Under the pieces are notes generated by a model that saw only the letters and a program-made list of their open reading frames with translations, was not told the origin of the DNA and ran no database searches. Shown here one piece after another: positions 17,187-25,963 of a stretch of DNA of 64,000 nt. The translations under genes were made by a program, and so were the position numbers. Position 1 is the first letter of the stretch. Each line of letters starts with the position of its first letter. The DNA lies in assembly GCA_963770045.1 (NCBI GenBank), contig CAVYOD010000028.1, positions 20,301-84,300 on the forward strand. The letters run 5' to 3'. The stretch is from CAVYOD01 sp963770045 (GTDB lineage Bacteria > Acidobacteriota > Aminicenantia > Aminicenantales > CAVYOD01).

Positions 17187-18752
17187 TCAGTCCGCCCCGC
17201 CCTTCTTGACCAACTTGTCCCGGTACTCTTTCAGACCCGGAATCGGAAGATTGATCAGGATCGCTTCCTGTTCGTGGAACGTGCAGAAGATCTCGCAGGC
17301 CAGGCATTCCGTGCACTTGCCTTTTTTGGCCTCTTCCCTGGTGATCGCCAGGACCGGAAGCTCGTTCTCGAGCTTCAGAACCTTATAGGCGCAGGCGGGG
17401 ACGCATCCCTTGGTCTTGCAGCGGGGACATTTGCTGTGGTCGAAATAGAGCTTGCCGGTGATCGAATCAAAAGCGTAGGCGCCTGAAGGAGGGGTGGGCT
17501 CTTCGATCGGACTGACCTCATGGGCGATGCCATGGTTTTCGCCGACCAGCTCTTCCAGCCGCCGGGCGCAGAACTCGGGCGAATCGTCTCGGCCGTAACC
17601 TTCTACTTTCCCTGGGACATCTTTGAGATAGGTCCCAAGGATCTCGATCGCCTTTTCCTCATAATTGCCCCCCAGTCTGATCACCGCCGGGATCCTCAAT
17701 CTTTCCTCATGAAAAGCCTTGACCATCCCGCGGGCCGAATGGAACTGCTCCTGGCTGGCGACCCCGGACCCGGAGGCGAAATAGCCGATGATATTGGGCT
17801 GGGAGAGAATGACCTTGGCCGCGCGATAGACCTTGCTCGCCGGCGGGTTACCGCTGGTATCGCAATAATTCGCCAGCTTGAAGCCTTTGTTCAGGACGGC
17901 GTCCATGGACATCATCGACCCGCCGCCGCCGGCGCCGTGAAAGCCGATGACCCTCTCCCCCTTTGCGATCTGGTCCTGCATCTGGAAGAAGTAGAAAGTC
18001 CCGCGGTAATCCTTCTCTTCGACCTTATAGGCGATTTTCTCGAGCTCGGAGGGCGGCCGGTTGAACTCCCGGGCCACCTCGATTCCCAACTCGGGATGGC
18101 GGAAGACCGCATAATCATCGACCGTCAGGTGACAGTCGGCCGCGTAGACTTCGCCTTCCTCGGTCAGGACGAGCGGGTTGACTTCCGCCGAGCGGGCGTC
18201 ATTCGCCCGGGCGACTTTATAGAGCTTAGTCAGGACGTCGGTCAATTTCTGAGCCGGTTCTCCAGATATCCCGGCTCTGCGGACGAGATTGCGCGCCTGG
18301 AAATCGCGAAGGCCCGTCAGGATGTCGACGCAAACCTTGGAGATCTTCTCCGGATGCTGCCGGGCGATCTCTTCAACGCCGGTTCCGCCGATCGAACTGA
18401 AGATGAGAAGGGGGCATTTTTGGGCATCGTCGATGACCAGGCCGGCAAAATACTCTGACTTGATCTTGAGCCTCTCTTCGACCAGGACCCGGTCGATGAG
18501 GAAATTCTTGGCTTTCATGCCCAGGAGCTGGCGGGCCTTGTCTTCGGCCTCCTGCGGGGTCGAGGCGAACTGGATCCCGCCCAGCCCGGCCCGTCCCGTC
18601 ACCCAAGCCTGGATTTTGAGCACGACCGGCTTGCCAATTTTTTCGGCCACCGCCCGTGCTTCGGCGGGTGAAAAAGCAACGGCTCCTTCGGGTGTCCGAA
18701 TTCCTCCATCTCGGAGGAGTTTTTTGCTCTGGTATTCGTAAAGTCTGGCCAC
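17187..18752 (-). CDS. ATP-grasp acyl-CoA (citryl-CoA) synthetase beta subunit fused to a two-cluster ferredoxin domain
   Basis: A 521-residue protein. Residues 1-410 are SucC/CcsA-like: YEYQSKKLLRDGGIRTPEG at the start, an ATP-grasp stretch VVLKIQAWVTGRAGLGG, SAEVNPLVL near 188, and the ligase fold with FHGAGGGGSM and ASGSGVASQEQF. Residues about 437-492 are an added ferredoxin-like domain with Cys 442, 445, 450, 454 (CX2CX4CX3C) and 480, 483, 486, 490 (CX2CX2CX3C), enough for two [4Fe-4S] clusters. The GTG at 18752 is chosen because it has AGAGAGGGC upstream and gives the family's usual N-terminus; an ATG at 18776 would run into the palindrome. First gene of the operon. The fusion is not normal for this family and suggests redox coupling or control. 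Confidence 0.88.
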   Translation of the reverse strand: MARLYEYQSKKLLRDGGIRTPEGAVAFSPAEARAVAEKIGKPVVLKIQAWVTGRAGLGGIQFASTPQEAEDKARQLLGMKAKNFLIDRVLVEERLKIKSEYFAGLVIDDAQKCPLLIFSSIGGTGVEEIARQHPEKISKVCVDILTGLRDFQARNLVRRAGISGEPAQKLTDVLTKLYKVARANDARSAEVNPLVLTEEGEVYAADCHLTVDDYAVFRHPELGIEVAREFNRPPSELEKIAYKVEEKDYRGTFYFFQMQDQIAKGERVIGFHGAGGGGSMMSMDAVLNKGFKLANYCDTSGNPPASKVYRAAKVILSQPNIIGYFASGSGVASQEQFHSARGMVKAFHEERLRIPAVIRLGGNYEEKAIEILGTYLKDVPGKVEGYGRDDSPEFCARRLEELVGENHGIAHEVSPIEEPTPPSGAYAFDSITGKLYFDHSKCPRCKTKGCVPACAYKVLKLENELPVLAITREEAKKGKCTECLACEIFCTFHEQEAILINLPIPGLKEYRDKLVKKGGAD

Positions 18753-18769
18753 GCTGCCCTCTCTTTCGT

Positions 18770-18794
18770 CCCTCATATTATTGGAATATGAGGG
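18770..18794. promoter_or_regulatory. palindrome upstream of the citrate operon (candidate operator)
   Basis: CCCTCATATT (18770-18779), a 5-nt spacer and AATATGAGGG (18785-18794) form a perfect 10-bp inverted repeat. It lies 18-42 bases before the GTG start of the ATP-grasp/ferredoxin gene. No T-tract follows, so it does not look like a terminator. On the minus strand a possible TTGACT and TAATAT pair overlaps it with a long 19-nt spacer. A repressor site is inferred. Confidence 0.5.
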
Positions 18795-19045
18795 TCCAAA
18801 GTCAACTTCGCAAACTTTTTACAAAATCTTGACAGCTTCTTAACAACTCAATCACAAAACAATGCTAGATTATCTCCGGAACATATGGCTATGTTCGAAC
18901 AGATGGCAGTCCCGTTGCGATGCAGCAGCATCGGCATCGGATTTGGGATGCATTCTTAATTTTGATCAGGAAAACGGGATACGGCTTGACAGGCTCACTC
19001 CGGGAGCTTATTGTTAAGCCAAAGCATTTGAAAGGGGAGGTCAGC

Positions 19046-20717
19046 ATGGCCAAAAAAATTGTCTGTGTTATCACTCTTTTGTCTTTCATCCTCTTGAATT
19101 TATCTTGTGTCATTCACACGACAGGGAAAAAACCCGTCACCGAAGTCGAAGGGAAAAGATGTCCAGATCCTGGGCGTGGTAAAGACCTCGGGAGAATATC
19201 TCCAGTTTCCAGAAGGCCATCCCGGTCGAATCCAGCAGGATGGAATTGAGGGCACAAGGATGCATTACCAGAACGGTCGAGCTGGACAAAGGCTGAGATC
19301 CAGAATCCACTAAAAGGTTTAAGAACGGGGCGATCTAAGAATTAACAATGAAAGACGGCAGGACCTTCCATGATATCACGTCTAAAGAAGTCGGAAATAA
19401 GGTCATCGTTTTAGTGACCGCTCTGGAACGCATTCTCATCCCGTTCTCTGAAGTGGAAATGGTTTAGGTTAGGAAAGTTGATCCAGGGCATGACACTTCT
19501 GGCTACGGTCGGAGGCATTGCTGGCACTCTCCTTGTTGTCTGTCGGCATCATTCTCTTGACCAAGGAGTCCTGCCCGTTTATCTACTCTTACGACGGGGC
19601 AAGATACATCTTTGACGCGGAGCCTTATGGTGGTGCCACCTGCCCGGGTTTAAAGAGGACGGAATGGTGCCGCCTCGAATATCTCAAAGAGGTGAATGGC
19701 CGATACAGAATTCTTCTCAAGAATGAAGTGGATGAAACTCAATACACGGACGAACTCAAATTGGTTGTCATCGACCATCCGAGGGGGACCAAAATAGTTC
19801 CCGACGAAGCGGGCAAAATGCATACCGTCGCCCATCCTCTCGTCCCTGTGAGGGCTTATGACGGAAAAGGCAGAAACATCCTGCCGCTCGTCACTCAAAA
19901 TGACTGGCTATTTTGGCAAACTAGGACTCAAGAGAAAGACCCTGAAAGCAGCAAGGGCCTGAAGGACGAGTTGGTCTTTGAATTTCCCAAACCGGAAGGT
20001 GCCAGACAGGCAAAGCTTATATTCAATGGCTGCAACACCCTGTGGGGCTCTCAGATGTTGAAGCGGTCGCTCGAACTCTACGGCAACAAAGTCCAGGATT
20101 GGTATGCCGAGGTCAATGCGCACGGCCCCGCTTTTAATCGGATGAATTTCTGGAACACCCGGGAGGAGCTCTACCGCCTTCAAATTCGTGTTGAAACCCC
20201 GGCTGGATGGAAGTCGAAAGGCGCCGTCGTCGGGGGCGGACCATTTGTATCGGAGGACAAGGCGTACATTCTCGACCTGGGCGACTCCGAGGCGATACCC
20301 TCAGAATAAAACTGACTCCGCCCGCCACGTTCTGGATGATCAATTACCTTGCTGTTGACTACACGGAAGATTTACCTGTTCGAACCCACCGAAATCTCGC
20401 CCCTCAAGGCAACGGACGGCTCAGGAACGGATATCGGAGAACTCATGTTGAGCACGGACGATTCTTATCTCGTCATGCCCCACATCGGCGACACGGCCGA
20501 GTTTGTTTTTCTCGCTCCGGCTCCGCGAGCCGATCAGGAGCGCTCGATTTTTGCCAAGGCCAGCGGCTATTATGATATCCACCTTCAGGCAACAGGAGAG
20601 CCGAGGTGGGACATCCTGAATAGGTTCGGCTCGGAACCTGGATTTACGATCCAATACGCCCTGAAAGAATATTTGAAATGGAGGCAGGAAAACCCGACGT
20701 CAGCTCAAATCAAGTGA
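19046..20717 (+). pseudogene. lipoprotein gene broken by several frameshifts, CPFIYSYDG-type
   Basis: The ATG at 19046 follows GGGGAGGTCAGC and encodes a lipoprotein signal ending in LLNLSC. Coding then hops frames: VQILGVVKTSGEYLQFPEGHP (second frame, about 19155), MKDGRTFHDITSKEVGNKV (19348), then LALSLLSVGIILLTKESCPF from about 19515, which carries CPFIYSYDG, FDAEPYGGATCPGL and YRILLKNEVDET. It continues in new frames at about 20295 (LRIKLTPPATFWMINYLAVD) and 20367 (KIYLFEPTEISPLKA) to the stop at 20717. The protein sense is maintained throughout, so these are probably consensus errors, but five or more breaks in 1.7 kb is the worst case in the window and real decay cannot be excluded. Function unknown. 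Confidence 0.7.
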
Positions 20718-20726
20718 CGGCCTCCT

Positions 20727-22074
20727 ATGTCCGTGGAAAAACTCAAATTCTACACCGGCTGGAAAGCTCTTCTTGTTCTGATCAAGGTGAGGGCTCACCT
20801 CTTGGGGCGCTATTGGCAGAGAAAAAAATATCCGCTCTTTATCCTCGATCCGGCTAAGGGAGGCTTGCTCAAAACTTACCAGATCCAAAAAGAGTTGAGG
20901 TTGAAAAAAATCGTAAAATTCAACGGCTCTTATTATTTTGCCCTGTCGATTCCGAAATTTCCTTCGAGGCCGTATGACCACATGCTGGCCAAGGGCGGAC
21001 TGAATATCATGGCTGCGGGGACTCCTTACAAATCGCAGATTGACATCGCCATTCTGGCCACGACCTCGCGATGCCATTACCATTGTCGGCATTGTTATGA
21101 ACATTTCAATCTGGCCTCTGAAAATTCCGTGCCCGTCGAACGCTGGAAAGAAGTTGTCCGAGAGCTCCAGGAAACGGGCGTCAACATCATCACTTTTTCA
21201 GGGGGCGAGCCGCTGTTGGATTTCCAGTGCCTGATTGAGCTCATAGAATCAGGCGACAAGGATCTATCTGAGTTCCATATTCATACCGCCGGATGCGACC
21301 TGACCCTGGAAAAGGCAGAACGGCTCCGTCAGGCCGGTCTCAGTGCCGCGGGGATCGGGCTCGACGACGTCGTCCCGGTGCGTAATGATGCCGGGCGAGG
21401 CTTTCCCGGAGCTTTCGATGAGGCGGTTCGAGCCGTTCAACGGTTTCAGCAGGCCGGCATTTTTACCTACATCAACATGTGCTTGACCAAGGAGCTGGTC
21501 CGGGCGGGAGATCTATGGAAGTACGTCGAACTCGGCAAAGACCTCGGCGTCGGCGCCATCCGTCTCCTTGAGCCGAAACCCTATGGCGGATATTTTGGCC
21601 AAGCGGCTGATGATTTGTTTTCTGAAGACGACAGGAAAGCAGTCACGGAATTCTTTGAACAAGTGAATTCTGGTAAGAGATTTCGGGAGTTTCCGCTGCT
21701 TTCCTACGAAGCTTATTTCGAGGATCCGAGACGACTGGGCTGTTTGATGGGAGGACACTCGCAAATCTACATCGACAGCCGGGGAAATGTTGAACCTTGC
21801 GTTTTTCTCCCGGTGTCCTTCGGCAACATCCAAAAAGAAGACTTCTCGGAAATCTACAAACGAATGAGAAAAGCCATCCCCTACCCCCTTCATGGGCGGT
21901 GCCCGTCTCTCCAGATGGCTGGAAATAATCGGCGCCAAAAACAATCAAGGCATTGCCTTGCCGATTCCTTTTGGAGAGTTAGAACGAGAGTGGGACAAGA
22001 TGTATCAAAATGCGGGGCCTGGCCGAGCCCATAAAAAAAGGGAGACGGAAACCTCTCCGTCTCCCTTGGATTGA
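20727..22074 (+). CDS. radical SAM/SPASM-like protein (frameshift near 21905)
   Basis: A radical SAM enzyme. CX3CX2C appears as SRCHYHCRHCYEH near residue 115, followed by the GGE motif FSGGEPLLD, so it should bind a [4Fe-4S] cluster and cleave SAM. A C-terminal segment LGCLMGGHSQIYIDSRGN with VEPCVF resembles the start of a SPASM auxiliary-cluster region. After HGRCPSL (about 21905) the natural sequence seems to switch frame to LEIIGAKNNQGIALP and ends at 22074, just past a hairpin. It follows the broken lipoprotein gene by nine bases, so both were probably co-transcribed. Substrate unknown; modification of a peptide or protein is a guess from the SPASM-like tail. Confidence 0.8.
22032..22065 (-). 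terminator. hairpin terminator, usable on both strands
   Basis: GGGAGACGGA (22040-22049) pairs with TCCGTCTCCC (22056-22065) around a 6-nt loop. An A-run before it gives a T-tract on the minus strand, ending the sigma/anti-sigma operon. Confidence 0.82.
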
Positions 22075-22097
22075 GCCTGACTTGCTTTCCCTGACGC

Positions 22098-22487
22098 TCA
22101 CTCCAGCCAGACTTTGACCAGCTCGTCTTCCTCGTAAACCTCGATGAGGGCCATCGGGCCGACTTTCTTCAGTTCCGTTAACAGCTCTTCGAAATTGATG
22201 TTGCAGTGTTCGTCGTGGATCCGAAGATTCTTGTTGTCGGCGCATTTGACGAAAGCCTCGACGAGCGCGAGGGGCAGCGTGATTTTGACTTTGTCTTTGT
22301 TGGTCTTGGTGTCCGTGACCAGGACCTTGAACCACTTCACTTCCTTGCCCGGCTCGTAGTTGGGGTTCTCCTTGACGGCTTTCTTGATCGCCTGGAGATC
22401 ATCGTCCCGGGTCCCGGCGAGGCCGAAGTTTGTCAGCAGGAAGGCCAGGCTGACGATTGCCAAGACGATCAATGCGGATTTTCTCAT
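22098..22487 (-). CDS. small exported protein with the module shared in the sigma-factor locus
   Basis: A 129-residue protein with a signal peptide (MRKSALIVLAIVSLAFLLTN). The remainder is one module of about 80 residues: FKVLVTDTKTNKDKVKITLPLALVEAF, an acidic middle and an ending LIEVYEEDELVKVWLE. The same layout (LPL/VPL-x-hhVDLAL, then a terminal I-W-L/I-E) recurs at the C-termini of the proteins at 22505 and 24775. It resembles a domain I recall from YvlB/SHOCT-type envelope-stress proteins, but I do not assign a function. Last gene of the sigma operon, closed by the hairpin at 22032-22065. Confidence 0.72.
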   Translation of the reverse strand: MRKSALIVLAIVSLAFLLTNFGLAGTRDDDLQAIKKAVKENPNYEPGKEVKWFKVLVTDTKTNKDKVKITLPLALVEAFVKCADNKNLRIHDEHCNINFEELLTELKKVGPMALIEVYEEDELVKVWLE

Positions 22488-22504
22488 CTTTCTCCTCCTG
22501 AGAT

Positions 22505-23347
22505 TTATTCAATCCAGATTTTTATGGTTTTGCCTTCGCTCGAAATGGTGATGATATTTCCTTTCGTCCTTGTGAGATCCCTCCTCAGTTTGGTTAAGTC
22601 ATAGCCCTTCTTGATCAAGGCTTCTCTATTCTCCTCAACGATGGAGCTCAGCGCCAAGTCGGCCAGGGCCCAGGGGAGGTTGATCGAGACCTCTTCTCTC
22701 TTGGTCCGCTCATCATAGACTCTGATCTTCAGCACCATAGCCTCGCTCCCAGGGCCGGCCTCCTCCACGTCCCTCAGCGCGTCCGGGGCAACCCGGAGCA
22801 GGGCGATCCTGGCCCTGTCCTTGAGTTCCTGATCCTTTTCATCTTCAATGATTTGCTTGAGGACGGGGACGCTTTTTGAGGCCAGGGCCTTATCCTCCAC
22901 GAAACTCAGTTTGTAAGCGGCATAATATTTGACGACTCGGTTCGAGCTATCAAGCCGTTTGACGATTTCATTGGCGTAAGAGCGTTCTCCCCGGCTGCAC
23001 AGTTCAAAGGCAAGGTTGATCATCGAGGTCTCGGCTTCTTCGATCAGACTTCGGTTTCGGTCTCTGAGCTCGAGGAAACTCTGGAGGGCCTTCAGGGCTT
23101 CTTTCTCCTTGCCCTTTTGTTCGCCAAGGCACTTGGCCCGGTAGAAAACCGCCTGCGAGTAGAGGGGGCTCTGGGGATAGGCTTTGATGAATTCCTCAAG
23201 TTTTGCCTGCGCGTCTTCCCATTTTTCATCGAAAATGAGGAGTTTCGCCTCCTGGAAAGACTTGTCCTCGGCTTGAGTCTGGGCATAGCCGCCGACAAAC
23301 AGAGCTGCCCAGAATATGACGGCAGCCAGGCTCATGATTTTTTTCAT
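22505..23347 (-). CDS. exported TPR/HEAT-like repeat protein with shared C-terminal module
   Basis: About 280 residues from the ATG at 23347. The signal peptide MKKIMSLAAVIFWAALFVGG ends near AQTQA. Residues about 25-110 are TPR-like (AKLLIFDEKWEDAQAKLEEF, SQAVFYRAKCLGEQKG). Residues about 110-200 look HEAT-like (KYYAAYKLSFVEDKALASKSV, DRARIALLRVAPDAL). The final 75 residues carry the shared module (EEVSINLPWALADLALSS through ISSEGKTIKIWIE). It follows the anti-sigma gene directly. A role in envelope signal reception or output of the sigma factor is inferred from context only. Confidence 0.72.
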   Translation of the reverse strand: MKKIMSLAAVIFWAALFVGGYAQTQAEDKSFQEAKLLIFDEKWEDAQAKLEEFIKAYPQSPLYSQAVFYRAKCLGEQKGKEKEALKALQSFLELRDRNRSLIEEAETSMINLAFELCSRGERSYANEIVKRLDSSNRVVKYYAAYKLSFVEDKALASKSVPVLKQIIEDEKDQELKDRARIALLRVAPDALRDVEEAGPGSEAMVLKIRVYDERTKREEVSINLPWALADLALSSIVEENREALIKKGYDLTKLRRDLTRTKGNIITISSEGKTIKIWIE

Positions 23348-23348
23348 C

Positions 23349-24152
23349 TTAAACCTCACTTTTTTGGAGCTCCTTCTTGACCAGGTTGATCTTGAGCAGG
23401 AGCTGCCTCTCTTGGATGAGCTTCTGGATCCTCTGGAGCTCGACCTCGGAAAGGCCGCTGCTCATCTGGGACAGTTCGTAAAAGAGCACTTCGATCTGGT
23501 CGCAGATCTGTTTGGCCTTGGCCATCTGGAACTTATCCAGCTGGGAATCAAGATATCTCTTCTTCGAGAGCAGGTCTTTAGCCTGGGCCGTCGCATAGGT
23601 CCCCTGCCCCAATCGGGCCTCGCGGGCAGGGACTTGGACAAAGTCCAGAAGAACGTATTGGCTTTTCTCCAGGTAATCCAGGGTCTCACGCCTGGCCATC
23701 TCGAGCTCGACCTTCTCCACAAATTCTTTGGAAGCAAAGAGCTTCTCTCCGCGGCCGGGACTCGAGAGACCCGGTTTCAACACGAGATAGGCCCCCAAGA
23801 TTCCGATGAGAATACCGGCGGCGACGCCGGCATAGAACGGCCGCAGGCGCGGCCGGAACTTCAATGCCAAGAATCGACCCCACCTTGGTCTTCGACCCGG
23901 AGCCGCCTCGTTCCGGAAGGCCGCCTCGGTCACCTGATCGGCCAGGGCCTCCCAATCCACGGACAAAGCGGCACGATCGATCTCCTCTTTGACCGAATCC
24001 ACCGCCTTTTTGACATCCCGAAGCTCTTCGAGCTCACCCAAGCTATCCGTGCAGGCGTCCAGTTGGCGTTTCAAACGTTCCTCGCTCTCTCGATCCAATT
24101 TGTGGCCGAGAGACATCACCAAACCTTCTTTCCGATTCCGGTGTTTTTTCAT
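23349..24152 (-). CDS. putative transmembrane anti-sigma factor
   Basis: A 267-residue protein whose ATG overlaps the sigma-factor stop (ATGA), typical of sigma/anti-sigma pairs. The N-terminal 100 residues are helical and charged (LDRESEERLKRQLDACTDSL) and would face the cytoplasm. One TM helix lies near 108-128 (YAGVAAGILIGILGAYLVL). A periplasmic coiled-coil-rich region follows (LLSKKRYLDSQLDKFQMAK to LIQERQLLLKINLVKKEL). No zinc HX3CX2C motif is seen. Function rests on position and topology. Confidence 0.72.
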   Translation of the reverse strand: MKKHRNRKEGLVMSLGHKLDRESEERLKRQLDACTDSLGELEELRDVKKAVDSVKEEIDRAALSVDWEALADQVTEAAFRNEAAPGRRPRWGRFLALKFRPRLRPFYAGVAAGILIGILGAYLVLKPGLSSPGRGEKLFASKEFVEKVELEMARRETLDYLEKSQYVLLDFVQVPAREARLGQGTYATAQAKDLLSKKRYLDSQLDKFQMAKAKQICDQIEVLFYELSQMSSGLSEVELQRIQKLIQERQLLLKINLVKKELQKSEV

Positions 24153-24730
24153 GTCTGGACTCCCAAATACGGCCTCATGAGTTTTCTCATGTTTTGGAGC
24201 GCCTTGAAGTGGAGGGACTTGACCGTTCCCTCCGAGATATGCAGGATCTGGGCGATTTCGTTGTATTGGAACTCATTGTAATGCTTCATCACAAAGACCA
24301 GCCGCTGCTTTTCGGCCAGCCTGCCGGTGCACCGGTCGAACAGCCTCTTGAGGTCCAAGGAACGCTCAGCGTCACGGCCGGCCGGAGCGACGAGCCGCAG
24401 CTCGTCGAGGCTCTGGTCGCTTTCCATTTCTTTTCTTTTGCTGTGATTCCTGCGGTAATAATCAACACACAGATTCTTGGCGATCTGCATCAGCCAGCCC
24501 TGAAAATTCTTGCCCTTTTCGTACATGGCTATCTTTTCATGGAGCCTCAAAAAAGTCTCCTGGACGATGTCCAGGGCATCTTCCCTGTTCCTGAAAAAGG
24601 AAAAGGCCAGGACAAAGACCTTTTTCTGGTACAAGAGGACCAGCTCCCGGAAGGCCTCGCGGTCGCCGGCTTTGATTTTTTCGATAAGGATAGACACATC
24701 TTCATGTTCTTTCAGTCTCGTGCTTTCCAT
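24149..24730 (-). CDS. ECF-type RNA polymerase sigma factor
   Basis: About 193 residues. Region 2 reads FFRNREDALDIVQETFLRLHE and FQGWLMQIAKNLCVDYYRR; region 4 reads EFQYNEIAQILHISEGTVKSLHFKAL, the helix-turn-helix. No region 1 or 3 is present, as usual for ECF factors. The ATG at 24730 is preferred over a TTG 24 bases earlier. Co-translated with the membrane protein downstream, so activity is probably released by an envelope signal. A lipoprotein sharing a domain with operon members lies just upstream. Confidence 0.92.
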   Translation of the reverse strand: MESTRLKEHEDVSILIEKIKAGDREAFRELVLLYQKKVFVLAFSFFRNREDALDIVQETFLRLHEKIAMYEKGKNFQGWLMQIAKNLCVDYYRRNHSKRKEMESDQSLDELRLVAPAGRDAERSLDLKRLFDRCTGRLAEKQRLVFVMKHYNEFQYNEIAQILHISEGTVKSLHFKALQNMRKLMRPYLGVQT

Positions 24731-24774
24731 TCCGGGTTCTGTCAGTGCCTGCAAAACAACCTACCACAAATCTC

Positions 24775-25200
24775 CTATCTCAGCCAGATGAGGATCTTGT
24801 TGCGGTCATCGTCTACGGAGACAAGGAGCCCCGGCCCGAACTGGCCCAGATGTTTCAGGGCCTTCCAATCCAGCTCGTAGCGCTCCCTATAATGGGAATA
24901 ATGATCATGTGCGTCGGCCTCGATCCCGGCCTCGAGGGCGAGATCGACGATCCAGAGCGGAACTCTCAGGCGAATCAATTCCCGGGAAGAGCTGTCGTGG
25001 ATCATCAGGCAGAGCTTGGTCGGCCTCCCGTGACGGCCGGGATAATCCTGTTCGATCTTTTCAATCTCCTGCAGGGCCCGGTCGAAACGGGACGACGGAT
25101 CATGGACACCCCTCTCGATCTGAACGTTGAGACAGGCCGTCAGGAAGAGAGGAAGCACCAAAATCCCCAGGACCCTCGCGGCTCGTGGTAACTTTTTCAT
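24775..25200 (-). CDS. lipoprotein with the shared sigma-locus module
   Basis: A 141-residue protein from the ATG at 25200, preceded by GCGAGG. The signal peptide ends in the lipobox LTAC, so the mature protein is lipid-anchored. After about 60 polar residues comes the shared module: LCLMIHDSSSRELIRLRVPLWIVDLAL, ending LLVSVDDDRNKILIWLR. It sits 44 bases upstream of the sigma-factor start in the same direction and is likely the first gene of that operon. Function unknown. Confidence 0.75.
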   Translation of the reverse strand: MKKLPRAARVLGILVLPLFLTACLNVQIERGVHDPSSRFDRALQEIEKIEQDYPGRHGRPTKLCLMIHDSSSRELIRLRVPLWIVDLALEAGIEADAHDHYSHYRERYELDWKALKHLGQFGPGLLVSVDDDRNKILIWLR

Positions 25201-25666
25201 ATCGAACCTCGCGGAATCATCTTCAAAAGCTACTACGAATGATTTTTTGAAAAGGTTCACTCTCTCAAAAAAGTCAATCTCGCATAGCTCGGTCATCTGG
25301 TCAAGTCTCGTCTTTTTCATCGGAAAAGACATTTAACTAAGAGGAGTGACCGACTCATGATGAATTGGCCAATAAGGATTGCGATTCTTAAGTGTGTGCT
25401 TGTTCTATCTTCGGATCGGATGGGCCAATCGGCCACGGCGAGCTCGAAATTATATCTCGAATCGTCTGGTTACCGCAATCCGAGCAGAAAGTGAGAGCAT
25501 CGGTTTGACCTAACTCAAGCACCCTCACGGCTCACTGTTTCTTTGACGATGACGAAATGGCGAGACGACGAGATAGACGTTTTTTATAGAGATTTCCCTC
25601 TTACAAGAAATCTCCTGGGAAAAGGAATTTCTTAGCGGGAGGTCAGAAAGTTATGAAAAAATATAA
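25201..25666. other. intergenic, no supported gene
   Basis: AT-richer spacer between two minus-strand units. No coding frame has a ribosome site plus recognisable product. A weak inverted repeat with AGAAAT and ATTTCT arms lies near 25609-25635. The promoter of the sigma locus must be here, but I cannot point to a convincing -35/-10 pair. Confidence 0.45.
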
Positions 25667-25963
25667 TTAAAATTTCCGAAATCCTCTTCTCTCTCCCCCG
25701 CCCATCGGCCGCCGGTCGCCTGTCTTTTCGGTCCGGGGTCTGGCGTCGTTGACGATGATTTTGCGCCCGTCAAACTCGGTGCCGTTCAGCTTGTTTTTGG
25801 CTTCCGCGGCGGATTCGGGGCTGGTCATTTCGATAAAACCAAATCCGCGTCCTTGGATGATGTTGACCGAGGTAACCTCTCCGTACGTCGAAAAGAGCTC
25901 TTTCAGCTTTTCGTCGGTGGACTTGTAATTCAGGTTACCCACATACAATTTTTGTACAGACAT
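25667..25963 (-). CDS. RRM-domain RNA-binding protein
   Basis: A 98-residue protein that is almost wholly one RNA recognition motif. RNP2 is KLYVGNL at the N-terminus and RNP1 is GRGFGFIEM near residue 40. A short basic, Gly/Arg-rich tail (RRPMGGGERRGFRKF) ends it. This is the form of bacterial RNA-binding/cold-response proteins that bind single-stranded RNA. AAGGAGG precedes the ATG. A second copy of the family is at 58868-59153. Confidence 0.93.
   Translation of the reverse strand: MSVQKLYVGNLNYKSTDEKLKELFSTYGEVTSVNIIQGRGFGFIEMTSPESAAEAKNKLNGTEFDGRKIIVNDARPRTEKTGDRRPMGGGERRGFRKF

Noticed and set aside
17520..18458. 312-residue open frame on the plus strand inside the ATP-grasp/ferredoxin gene
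   Set aside because: It is the antisense shadow of a clearly conserved protein; no ribosome site or motif.
18828..18872. TTGACA on the plus strand as a promoter for the broken lipoprotein gene
   Set aside because: No -10-like hexamer at 16-18 bases; the nearest TAGATT is about 31 bases away.
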